NCBI GenBank assembly: GCA_026418215.1 | Contig: JAOABT010000446.1 | Span: forward strand, 1-5,006 | DNA: 5,006 nucleotides | DNA from: Clostridia bacterium | Lineage (GTDB): Bacteria; Bacillota; Clostridia; DSM-8532 | Direction of reading: 5' to 3' | Shown here: piece by piece, positions 1-5,006 of the stretch | Position numbering within the stretch: position 1 is the stretch's first letter | How the letters are laid out: every line of letters starts with the position of its first letter | The notes under the pieces: generated by a model | Told to the model about the DNA's origin: nothing | Databases searched by the model: none | Seen by the model: the letters and a program-made list of their open reading frames with translations, nothing else | Made by a program: the position numbers and the translations under genes

Positions 1-33
1 TCTCGTGGGCTCGGAGATGTGTATAAGAGACAG
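1..33 (+). other. Nextera/Tn5 sequencing adapter left in the contig (artefact)
   Basis: These bases match the Illumina Nextera read-2 transposase adapter, missing only its first G. Bases 15-33 are the 19-base Tn5 mosaic end (AGATGTGTATAAGAGACAG). They are not genomic. Translation through them creates false N-termini: GTG at 19 gives MYKRQ and ATG at 17 gives MCIRD. Any gene call starting here should be treated as open at its 5' end. The match is from memory of the adapter sequence and is exact over 33 bases. Confidence 0.98.
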
Positions 34-1392
34 GTATCAGGAGGGGCTGATTCTGTTTGCCTTTTGAAGGTTTTGAAGGACCTGTCCGAAACCTATAATC
101 TTACATTAACTGCCGTCCACGTTCATCACGGCCTTCGGGGAGTAGAAGCAGACGAGGATGAAGCCTTTGTGAAAAGCCTTTGTAATGAATGGGCAATTCC
201 TTTTCGAGCCTATCATGAGGATGTGAAGAAACAAAGCGACGAGCTGGGCCTCTCTCTTGAGGAGGCTGGTCGTCAAGCCCGCTATCGGATATTCCATGAG
301 GTCCTGGAGGAGCTCGGAGCACAAGCGGTAGCTGTCGCCCACCATTCTGACGACCAGGCCGAAACCGTCATGATGAACATTCTCCGTGGAGCCGGTATTG
401 ATGGCCTTCGGGGCATGGAGCCCAAGCAGGGTGAGGTGATACGCCCTCTTTTAGGCGTTACGCGGCATCAGATCCTGGCCTACTTGGAAGCTGAGGGAAT
501 TCCTTTCAGGACGGACAGTAGCAACCTTTCTGTGGAGTATACAAGAAACCGTGTCCGGAACAAGCTTTTTCCTGAGTTAAAGACAGAATTTTCCATAGAT
601 CCCGTAGAAGCGCTTTTAAGGCTTTCAAGAAACGCCCGCGACGATGCCGATTACCTTGAGCGAGACGCCGGGAAAGCCTTTGAACAAATATTAGTCCGCC
701 TCGAGCCGGAAAGTATAACGCTTTCGTTATCAGGACTAAAAAGCGGTCATCAGGCTATTGTGAAAAGGATAATAAGACTGACATGGGAAAAGCTAAGAAA
801 GAGCCGTAAGAATCTGGAGAGCAATCATGTGGATAGTGTTCTCAAGCTCATTTATGACGGAAGGACCGGCAGCATGGCTGATCTTCCCGGGGGATTCCTG
901 GCAAAGCGCTCCTATGATGAGCTTATTTTTCAAAAAAAACAACCCTTTAAAAAGCAAAGCTTTAATTATAATGTAAGCTTAACTGGAGAAACCTATATCG
1001 AGGAGATCGGGGGCATTCTCAAGGCAGAAATACTGGAGGGTCACGATGCTTTAGCAACATACGGCGTCCCTGAGAAAATCAAGGAAAGCTCAACGAGGCA
1101 ATTTTTTGATTTTTCCAAGGTAGAAAGTGGAATAAATATAAGGAGCAGATGCGAAGGGGATAAAATTCGCCCCACACGCGGAAGCGGAGAGAAAAAGCTT
1201 AAGGATTATTTCATTGATCAAAAGGTTCCGGCCTCGAAGCGGGACAAGCTTCCCCTTATTGCCAAGGGGGAGGATATTGTTTGGGTGATTGGCATGCGAA
1301 CCTCTGAAAAATACAAAGCCACAACCGACACAAAAAAGATATTGGTTCTCACGTGGCAGGACCATCATGATGGAGGAGTACAACAATGGTAA
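34..1392 (+). CDS. tilS: tRNA(Ile)-lysidine synthase TilS, 5' end missing
   Basis: TilS is a cytoplasmic enzyme that uses ATP to attach lysine to C34 of the CAU-anticodon tRNA-Ile, so that it reads AUA and is charged with isoleucine. Counting from the first genomic codon (GTA at 34), the PP-loop SGGADS is at residues 2-7, HHGLRG at 31-36, AHHSDDQAET at 102-111, DSSN at 161-164 and YTRNRVR at 169-175. Together these make up the N-terminal N-type ATP pyrophosphatase domain. A middle tRNA-binding region follows, then the TilS C-terminal domain (about 369-440, with GDKIRP and KKLKDYFID). The PP-loop normally lies roughly 20-30 residues in, so only a short N-terminus and the start codon are lost. 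The GTG at 19 lies in adapter and is not a real start. The last codons contain the hpt ribosome binding site and overlap the hpt start. No frameshift or missing catalytic motif is visible. Confidence 0.96.
   Translation, partial: VSGGADSVCLLKVLKDLSETYNLTLTAVHVHHGLRGVEADEDEAFVKSLCNEWAIPFRAYHEDVKKQSDELGLSLEEAGRQARYRIFHEVLEELGAQAVAVAHHSDDQAETVMMNILRGAGIDGLRGMEPKQGEVIRPLLGVTRHQILAYLEAEGIPFRTDSSNLSVEYTRNRVRNKLFPELKTEFSIDPVEALLRLSRNARDDADYLERDAGKAFEQILVRLEPESITLSLSGLKSGHQAIVKRIIRLTWEKLRKSRKNLESNHVDSVLKLIYDGRTGSMADLPGGFLAKRSYDELIFQKKQPFKKQSFNYNVSLTGETYIEEIGGILKAEILEGHDALATYGVPEKIKESSTRQFFDFSKVESGINIRSRCEGDKIRPTRGSGEKKLKDYFIDQKVPASKRDKLPLIAKGEDIVWVIGMRTSEKYKATTDTKKILVLTWQDHHDGGVQQW
1372..1378 (+). 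promoter_or_regulatory. Ribosome binding site of hpt, inside tilS
   Basis: GGAGGAG lies 7 bases before the ATG at 1386, which is ideal spacing. It decides the hpt start against the in-frame ATG at 1395, which would sit 16 bases away. The site lies within the tilS coding sequence, so translation of the two genes is likely coupled. Confidence 0.85.
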
Positions 1393-1907
1393 AGATGAAT
1401 GTTTTAGTGGGAAGAGACGAGCTTAAGGCCAAGACAAAGGAACTGGCCGACAGGATAAACAGGGATTATGAAGGGAAGGACCTCTTGCTGGTTGGTGTCT
1501 TAAAGGGCGGCTTCATGTTCTTATCCGACCTGTGCAGAGAGCTCACCATCCCTGTCAGCATAGATTTTATTTCGGTCAGCAGCTACGGAAACTCTACAGT
1601 TTCATCAGGCGTCGTGAGAATTTTAAAGGATATTGACTATGACATCACAGGAAAGCATGTTCTTATCGTTGAGGATCTTATCGATACCGGATTGACGCTT
1701 ACATACCTGAAGGACCTTTTTGCTGCAAAACATTGCGCAAGCGTGAAGCTCTGCACCATCATGGACAAGCCATCACGAAGAAAAGTGAATTTGGAAGTGG
1801 ATTATCAGGGCATAATAATTCCCGATAAGTTTGTTATCGGCTATGGCCTTGACTACGCGGAAAAGTATCGTAACCTGCCTGATGTATGCGTTGTAGAGGA
1901 AATATAA
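1386..1907 (+). CDS. hpt: Hypoxanthine phosphoribosyltransferase
   Basis: This cytoplasmic purine salvage enzyme joins hypoxanthine (often also guanine) to PRPP, giving IMP or GMP plus pyrophosphate. The 173-residue length is typical of bacterial Hpt. Visible motifs are the pyrophosphate loop LKGG (39-42), the SSYG mobile loop (65-68), the PRPP-binding signature VLIVEDLIDTG (92-102, with E96, D97 and the likely catalytic base D100), K128 in the purine-contacting strand, and DKFVIGYGLDYAEKYRNLP (147-165), the conserved C-terminal purine/metal site. The ATG at 1386 overlaps the tilS stop by 7 bases, which implies one transcript and coupled translation. The order tilS-hpt-ftsH is the well-known Firmicutes arrangement (hprT in Bacillus subtilis). 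No terminator is seen after it, so some transcription may continue into ftsH. The protein looks complete and functional. Confidence 0.97.
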   Translation: MVKMNVLVGRDELKAKTKELADRINRDYEGKDLLLVGVLKGGFMFLSDLCRELTIPVSIDFISVSSYGNSTVSSGVVRILKDIDYDITGKHVLIVEDLIDTGLTLTYLKDLFAAKHCASVKLCTIMDKPSRRKVNLEVDYQGIIIPDKFVIGYGLDYAEKYRNLPDVCVVEEI

Positions 1908-1916
1908 GGTTGTTTT

Positions 1917-1946
1917 TTGATATTGAGTATGTTACGATAATAGAAT
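1917..1946 (+). promoter_or_regulatory. Candidate sigma-A type promoter for ftsH
   Basis: TTGATA (1917-1922) and TAGAAT (1941-1946) each match the -35 and -10 consensus at five of six positions, with an 18-base spacer. The predicted transcript would start near 1953, about 60 bases before the ftsH TTG. The surrounding 1908-2013 gap is AT-rich and holds no gene. I see no CIRCE or CtsR-type heat-shock operator in it. A weaker overlapping alternative is TTGAGT (1923-1928) with TAATTT (1946-1951). Confidence 0.5.
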
Positions 1947-1998
1947 AATTTAGAATGGCCGAATTATCTTTATATAGAAAAAGTACCCAGGCCTTCAC

Positions 1999-2004
1999 AG
2001 GAGG
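1999..2004 (+). promoter_or_regulatory. Ribosome binding site of ftsH that fixes a TTG start
   Basis: A perfect AGGAGG sits 9 bases before the TTG at 2014. An in-frame TTG at 2005 follows it with no spacing and cannot be used, so the protein should begin MKNVRG, not MNLLKN. Confidence 0.88.
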
Positions 2005-2013
2005 TTGAATTTA

Positions 2014-3858
2014 TTGAAGAATGTAAGGGGCTTCAGCTTTTACGTCATCATATTTGTAATCATGGCCCTCGTCATTATGATGTACAACAACATCAGCAAT
2101 CCCACTGATATGCGTTATTCCGATTTTCGCCATGAGCTGGATGCCGGCAACGTTAAGAGCGTTCTCGTTCGCAGTCTCCAAGCTGAGGTCGTCCTTTCAA
2201 AGGGTTCGGGTAACTATGCGGCAGACTATCGCTACAGTGTGAGCTTCCTATCGCAGGACGAGTTTATTAGAATTCTTGACCAATCCATCGATCAGGGAAA
2301 GCTCGCAAGTCTTGAGTTTGAGAAGAAATCCACACCGCCATGGTGGCTCGAAATGCTTCCCATGTTCGCAATGGTTATTCTTTTCGTATTCTTCTGGATT
2401 TTCTTTATCCAGCAGTCCCAGGGCGGCGGCAACCGTGTTATGTCCTTCGGAAAGAGCCGTGCGCGTATGGCCAATGAAGACGCCAAAATGAAGGTGCGAT
2501 TCAACGACGTGGCCGGTGCGGATGAAGAAAAGGAAGAGCTCGAGGAAATCGTTGAGTTCTTAAAGGAACCCAAGAAGTACGTAGAGCTTGGTGCAAGGAT
2601 TCCTAAGGGCGTATTGCTCGTAGGCCCTCCCGGTACCGGTAAAACCCTTTTGGCAAAAGCTGTCGCCGGGGAAGCAGGAACTCCCTTCTTCTCCATCAGC
2701 GGTTCCGACTTCGTAGAAATGTTCGTCGGTGTCGGTGCGTCCCGTGTGCGTGACCTTTTTGAGCAGGCCAAGAAAAATGCGCCCTGTATCGTATTCATTG
2801 ATGAAATAGATGCTGTGGGGCGTCACAGAGGCGCAGGCCTCGGCGGCGGCCACGATGAGCGTGAACAGACCCTTAACCAGCTCCTTGTCGAGATGGACGG
2901 TTTCGGTGTCAATGAAGGCGTTATCATTCTCGCAGCAACCAACAGACCTGATATCCTCGACCCGGCTCTTATGCGTCCCGGTCGTTTCGACAGACAGGTT
3001 GTGGTCAGTTACCCCGATATCAAGGGTCGTGAGGCCATCTTGAAGGTTCACTCCAAGAATAAGCCCTTAGGTCCCGATGTTGATTTGAAAGACATCGCCA
3101 AGACCACCCCGGGCTTTACCGGAGCCGATCTTGAGAACCTCTTGAATGAAGCGGCACTTCTGGCGGCTCGAAAGAACCGCAAGGAAGTGACCATGACAGA
3201 AGTGAAGGAAGCCAACTATAAGGTGATGATGGGGCCTGAAAAGAAGAGCCGAGTTATCAGCGACAAGGAAAGACGCCTTACCGCTTATCACGAAGCCGGT
3301 CACGCCATCGCCGTGCGTGTGGTTTCCACAACCGTCAAGGTCGACCGCGTTACCATTATTCCTTCAGGCAGAGCAGGTGGGTTTACCTCCTACAAGCCTG
3401 ATGAGGATCGCCAGTATACCACCAAGGCACAGCTTATCGAGCAGATCGTGGTGGCACTCGGTGGCAGAGCGGCGGAGGACCTTGTTCTCGGAGAAATCAG
3501 CACCGGTGCTTCAAGCGATTTAAAGAGTGCCAATGGTATTGCCCGCAACATGATTACCAAGTACGGTATGAGCGAAGAGCTCTCCAATATGGTCTTTGGC
3601 GATGAAAACGACGAGGTCTTCCTCGGCAAGAGCTACGGGCACACCCGTAACTACAGCGAAGAGGTTCAGGCCAAGATTGATATCGAAATCAAGCGCATCA
3701 TAGATACAGCCTATGACCGTGTCAAGGGCATTCTCACCGAGCATCGCAAGAACCTCGACGATATCAGCCAGGCTCTCTTAGATAAGGAACGCCTCGAGGC
3801 CGACGAGTTCGAGGACATCTTCAAGAACGGCTATAACCCTAACCCTGTCAATGTTTAA
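2014..3858 (+). CDS. ftsH: ATP-dependent zinc metalloprotease FtsH
   Basis: FtsH is a hexameric membrane AAA+ protease that extracts and degrades misfolded membrane proteins and some regulators. Counting from the TTG at 2014 (614 residues), membrane helix 1 is about 8-24, an extracytoplasmic domain about 25-112 and helix 2 about 113-132. The AAA+ module has Walker A GPPGTGKT (204-211), the pore motif FVG (237-239), Walker B VFIDEID (260-266) and the second region of homology with RPGRFDR, where R324 and R327 are the likely arginine fingers. The M41 peptidase domain has HEAGH (H426, E427, H430) with D502 in GASSD as the third zinc ligand. All catalytic residues are present. The protein is somewhat shorter than the Escherichia coli and B. 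subtilis enzymes (about 640 residues), mainly at the C-terminal tail. It follows hpt after 106 bases, has its own candidate promoter, and is followed by a terminator. Confidence 0.98.
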   Translation: MKNVRGFSFYVIIFVIMALVIMMYNNISNPTDMRYSDFRHELDAGNVKSVLVRSLQAEVVLSKGSGNYAADYRYSVSFLSQDEFIRILDQSIDQGKLASLEFEKKSTPPWWLEMLPMFAMVILFVFFWIFFIQQSQGGGNRVMSFGKSRARMANEDAKMKVRFNDVAGADEEKEELEEIVEFLKEPKKYVELGARIPKGVLLVGPPGTGKTLLAKAVAGEAGTPFFSISGSDFVEMFVGVGASRVRDLFEQAKKNAPCIVFIDEIDAVGRHRGAGLGGGHDEREQTLNQLLVEMDGFGVNEGVIILAATNRPDILDPALMRPGRFDRQVVVSYPDIKGREAILKVHSKNKPLGPDVDLKDIAKTTPGFTGADLENLLNEAALLAARKNRKEVTMTEVKEANYKVMMGPEKKSRVISDKERRLTAYHEAGHAIAVRVVSTTVKVDRVTIIPSGRAGGFTSYKPDEDRQYTTKAQLIEQIVVALGGRAAEDLVLGEISTGASSDLKSANGIARNMITKYGMSEELSNMVFGDENDEVFLGKSYGHTRNYSEEVQAKIDIEIKRIIDTAYDRVKGILTEHRKNLDDISQALLDKERLEADEFEDIFKNGYNPNPVNV

Positions 3859-3882
3859 GCGTTAAGTTATAATGTATGAATG

Positions 3883-3919
3883 AGGTAGCTGCTTTGAAAA
3901 AAGCAGCTATCTTTGTATT
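3883..3919 (+). terminator. Rho-independent terminator after ftsH
   Basis: TAGCTGCTTT (3886-3895) pairs perfectly with AAAGCAGCTA (3900-3909) around a GAAA tetraloop. The stem extends to 3883/3912 through a G-T wobble and two more pairs. The 3' side runs into TCTTTGTATT, a moderately T-rich tract. It begins 24 bases after the ftsH stop. The opposite strand has no T tract, so it should terminate only + strand transcription, closing the tilS-hpt-ftsH unit. Confidence 0.85.
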
Positions 3920-3940
3920 CCAGAAGTATGGCTGCAACTA

Positions 3941-3971
3941 TTGACTATCACCTTGGGTGTTACCTTATGAT
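3941..3971 (+). promoter_or_regulatory. MerR-type promoter with 19-base spacer
   Basis: TTGACT (3941-3946) and TATGAT (3966-3971) each match the consensus at five of six positions and are separated by exactly 19 bases. An over-long 19-20 base spacer is the hallmark of promoters controlled by MerR-family activators, which bind between the two hexamers and untwist the DNA. The site lies immediately upstream of a merR-like gene, so autoregulation of the merR-ogt unit is the natural inference. Confidence 0.68.
3946..3962 (+). promoter_or_regulatory. Inverted repeat, candidate MerR operator
   Basis: TATCACC and GGTGTTA form an imperfect inverted repeat (six of seven positions pair) around a central TTG. 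It lies almost wholly in the spacer between the -35 and -10 boxes, which is the expected position of a MerR-family dimer site. Identity as an operator is inferred from position and symmetry. Confidence 0.55.
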
Positions 3972-3990
3972 GTTACTGAGGTGAGTAAAG

Positions 3991-4323
3991 ATGTACATTC
4001 ACGATGTTAGTAAATTAACAGACTTAACAAAAAAGGCTATAGAGTACTACACTGAAAAAGAACTAGTTTGCCCTGTCACTTTGGAGAATGGATACCGCGA
4101 TTTCAGCGAGGATGATGTGGACAGATTGAAAAAAATTTCAATTCTCCGTAAGCTTGGTCTTGGTATTGAAGAGGTTAAAGCCGTTCTTGCAGATGAAACG
4201 CACGAACTATTACAAAAGGCTGCCATTCGGAAAGAATTGAGTATTCAAAGGGATGAGGCGAGGAAAGCTCTTATAGATAGACTATGCTACGGCTCGGACG
4301 TTTTCATTACGTTTGTGCCTTGA
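3991..4323 (+). CDS. Short MerR-family transcriptional regulator lacking an effector domain
   Basis: The first 70 or so residues are a MerR winged helix-turn-helix. They comprise YIHDVSKLTDLTKKAIEYYT (2-21) as the helix-turn-helix, ENGYRDFSEDDVDRLKKI as the wing and next helix, then RKLGLGIEEVKAVL. A charged helix, KELSIQRDEARKALIDRL, follows and resembles the dimerisation helix. The N-terminus is of the kind seen in TipA/Mta-like multidrug-sensing regulators, which usually run to about 250 residues. Here the family resemblance stops near LCYGSD (about 98-103), seven unrelated residues follow, and the gene ends at 110. It is therefore either a C-terminally truncated relic or a DNA-binding and dimer module without ligand sensing. 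GAGGTGA (3978-3984), 6 bases upstream, supports the ATG at 3991. The upstream promoter looks intact, as expected for an expressed, autoregulated gene. The target and inducer are unknown. Confidence 0.85.
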   Translation: MYIHDVSKLTDLTKKAIEYYTEKELVCPVTLENGYRDFSEDDVDRLKKISILRKLGLGIEEVKAVLADETHELLQKAAIRKELSIQRDEARKALIDRLCYGSDVFITFVP

Positions 4324-4350
4324 GCGAAGCGAAAGGAATGGATTATAAAA

Positions 4351-4902
4351 ATGAAGAAAGCCATGTTCGCTGTCAATCCCAATGAGGAAATAGGCCTTTA
4401 TGATTCCCCGTTAGGCCTCATAGAGCTCCGAGCAGACAAGAAGGGTATTACCTATTTAAGATTCGTCGAAAAGACCTTTGACCCGGTCGTCAGATCACAA
4501 CCCGATTCTTTAAATGTCTTGGCACCGGCTAGCACAATAATTCATGGGAATACTCCTGCAAACAAGCTTTTGAACCAATGCCGCCAGGAGCTGGATGAGT
4601 ATTTCAGTGGCACCAGAAAACAATTCGAGGTGCCTATAAATCTTAAGGGCACCGCTTTTCAGCAAAAGGTCTGGCAGTGTCTTCCTTCAATTGCTTATGG
4701 GAAAACAGCCTGTTATCAGGATATCGCGCTCACGATAGGAAATGTAAAGGCTTCAAGGGCTGTTGGAACGGCTATCGGGCAGAACCCGGTCTTTTTAATT
4801 GTGCCCTGCCATCGTGTCATCGGCAAGAATGGAAGCCTTACCTGCTATGCCTGCGGTGTAGAAAGAAAAAAGTGGCTTTTAGAACATGAAAAAGCGCAAT
4901 AA
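4351..4902 (+). CDS. ogt: Methylated-DNA--protein-cysteine S-methyltransferase (O6-alkylguanine repair)
   Basis: This suicide repair protein transfers methyl groups from O6-methylguanine (and O4-methylthymine) in DNA to its own cysteine. In the 183 residues, about 14-95 form the variable N-terminal domain and TAFQQKVWQ onwards (101-183) the DNA-binding catalytic domain. Visible are Y122, SRAVG with the arginine finger R136, N145, the catalytic PCHRV (C153) and KKWLLEHE with E180. Oddly, the glycine-rich loop usually written LTGYAGG reads LTCYACG, with C165 and C168. C168 aligns with human MGMT G160. About 13 extra residues precede the normal domain start. AAAGGA (4332-4337) lies 13 bases before the ATG at 4351, which is long, so ATG 4363 is possible. 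It sits 27 bases after the MerR gene with no terminator between, so the two are probably co-transcribed. It has no Ada-type regulatory domain. Confidence 0.93.
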   Translation: MKKAMFAVNPNEEIGLYDSPLGLIELRADKKGITYLRFVEKTFDPVVRSQPDSLNVLAPASTIIHGNTPANKLLNQCRQELDEYFSGTRKQFEVPINLKGTAFQQKVWQCLPSIAYGKTACYQDIALTIGNVKASRAVGTAIGQNPVFLIVPCHRVIGKNGSLTCYACGVERKKWLLEHEKAQ

Positions 4903-4987
4903 AGGCTACCCATTTTAGCTACCATCCCAGGTTTGATTCCTTTAGTTACTCAGGTTTTCATCGATGGAATCTTACAAAGACTAAGGC
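4903..4987 (+). other. Tail after ogt, open frame resembling an ABC exporter membrane segment (tentative)
   Basis: This last genomic stretch holds no complete gene and no convincing terminator. The + frame directly following the ogt TAA has no stop up to the adapter and reads RLPILATIPGLIPLVTQVF, then IDGILQRLR. The pattern of hydrophobic residues, P-G, then Q-V-F-I-D-x-I-L resembles the first membrane helix of peptide- or bacteriocin-type ABC exporters. It has no start codon with a ribosome binding site, so it would be a gene remnant or a chance frame. The similarity is by eye only. Confidence 0.3.
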
Positions 4988-5006
4988 CTGTCTCTTATAC
5001 ACATCT
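4988..5006 (-). other. Nextera/Tn5 mosaic-end adapter, reverse orientation (artefact)
   Basis: CTGTCTCTTATACACATCT is the exact reverse complement of the 19-base Tn5 mosaic end found at 15-33. It is adapter and marks the end of the sequenced fragment. It is not part of any gene. Confidence 0.98.

Noticed and set aside
1957..1993. Possible hairpin from the two GGCC blocks between hpt and ftsH.
   Set aside because: Four-base self-complementary blocks separated by about 29 AT-rich bases would not form a stable structure, and there is no T tract.
2292..3051. Long antisense open frames (163 and 168 codons) opposite ftsH.
   Set aside because: They lie over the conserved AAA+ coding region, have no recognisable domains, and are explained by the codon composition of ftsH on the other strand.
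3845..3873. CTGTCA-17-TATAAT as a promoter overlapping the ftsH 3' end.
   Set aside because: The -10 is perfect but the -35 is weak, and any transcript would run straight into the terminator at 3883. The 19-base-spacer promoter at 3941 explains the downstream genes better.
4320..4349. TTGAGC-18-TATAAA as an independent ogt promoter.
   Set aside because: Its start would fall near 4356, after the ogt ATG at 4351. It could only serve a nearly leaderless start at ATG 4363. The AT-rich leader makes chance matches likely.
4338..4385. Small ORF from ATG 4338 (MDYKNEESHVRCQSQ) overlapping the ogt start in another frame.
   Set aside because: It is only 15 codons and has no family resemblance. The AAAGGA (4332-4337) directly abuts its ATG, which leaves no spacing.
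4935..4971. GATTCC/GGAATC inverted repeat in the tail as a terminator of ogt.
   Set aside because: Only six base pairs around a 25-base loop with no T tract, so it is too weak to support a terminator.
15..5006. Perfect 19-base terminal inverted repeats suggesting a transposon or integrated element.
   Set aside because: They are the Tn5 mosaic ends of the Nextera library kit, the genes inside are housekeeping, and there is no transposase.

Overview
This is a short stretch of a low-to-moderate GC bacterial chromosome, most likely from the Firmicutes and probably the Clostridia. The main evidence is the conserved gene order tilS-hpt-ftsH, all on the + strand, with strong AGGAGG-type ribosome binding sites and a TTG start codon. 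The protein sequences fit that group, but I cannot name a genus. Real genomic sequence runs only from about 34 to 4987. Both window ends are Illumina Nextera (Tn5) adapter sequence left in the assembly, so the 'inverted repeat' at the two termini is a laboratory artefact.

Region 1 (34-3858) is the housekeeping cluster. It holds a tilS lacking its 5' end (tRNA-Ile lysidine synthase), then hpt (hypoxanthine phosphoribosyltransferase), which overlaps the tilS stop by 7 bases, then ftsH (membrane AAA+ zinc protease). A 106-base gap before ftsH carries a plausible sigma-A type promoter, so ftsH may be transcribed both from the upstream operon and from its own start. The best ftsH start is the TTG at 2014. 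A TTG at 2005 touches the ribosome binding site and cannot be used. A clear hairpin terminator closes the cluster at 3883-3919.

Region 2 (3920-4902) is a separate two-gene unit. A MerR-type promoter (TTGACT, 19-base spacer, TATGAT, with an inverted repeat in the spacer) drives a short MerR-family regulator of 110 residues. This protein has the DNA-binding domain and dimerisation helix but no effector domain. A methylated-DNA-protein cysteine methyltransferase (ogt) follows 27 bases later. The two genes are probably co-transcribed, and they share one reading frame separated by a single TGA. The Ogt has the catalytic PCHR motif but carries two cysteines in the normally glycine-rich loop just after it.

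Region 3 (4903-4987) is an 85-base tail with no complete gene. Its + frame, which continues the ogt frame past the TAA, stays open and reads like a membrane-helix segment of an export ABC transporter. This reading is tentative.

Overall the window is mostly ordinary core genome. The parts worth a second look are the MerR-type promoter with its truncated regulator, the Ogt cysteine substitutions, the open tail frame, and the adapter contamination that creates a false N-terminus on tilS. I see no undescribed system that the sequence would support.
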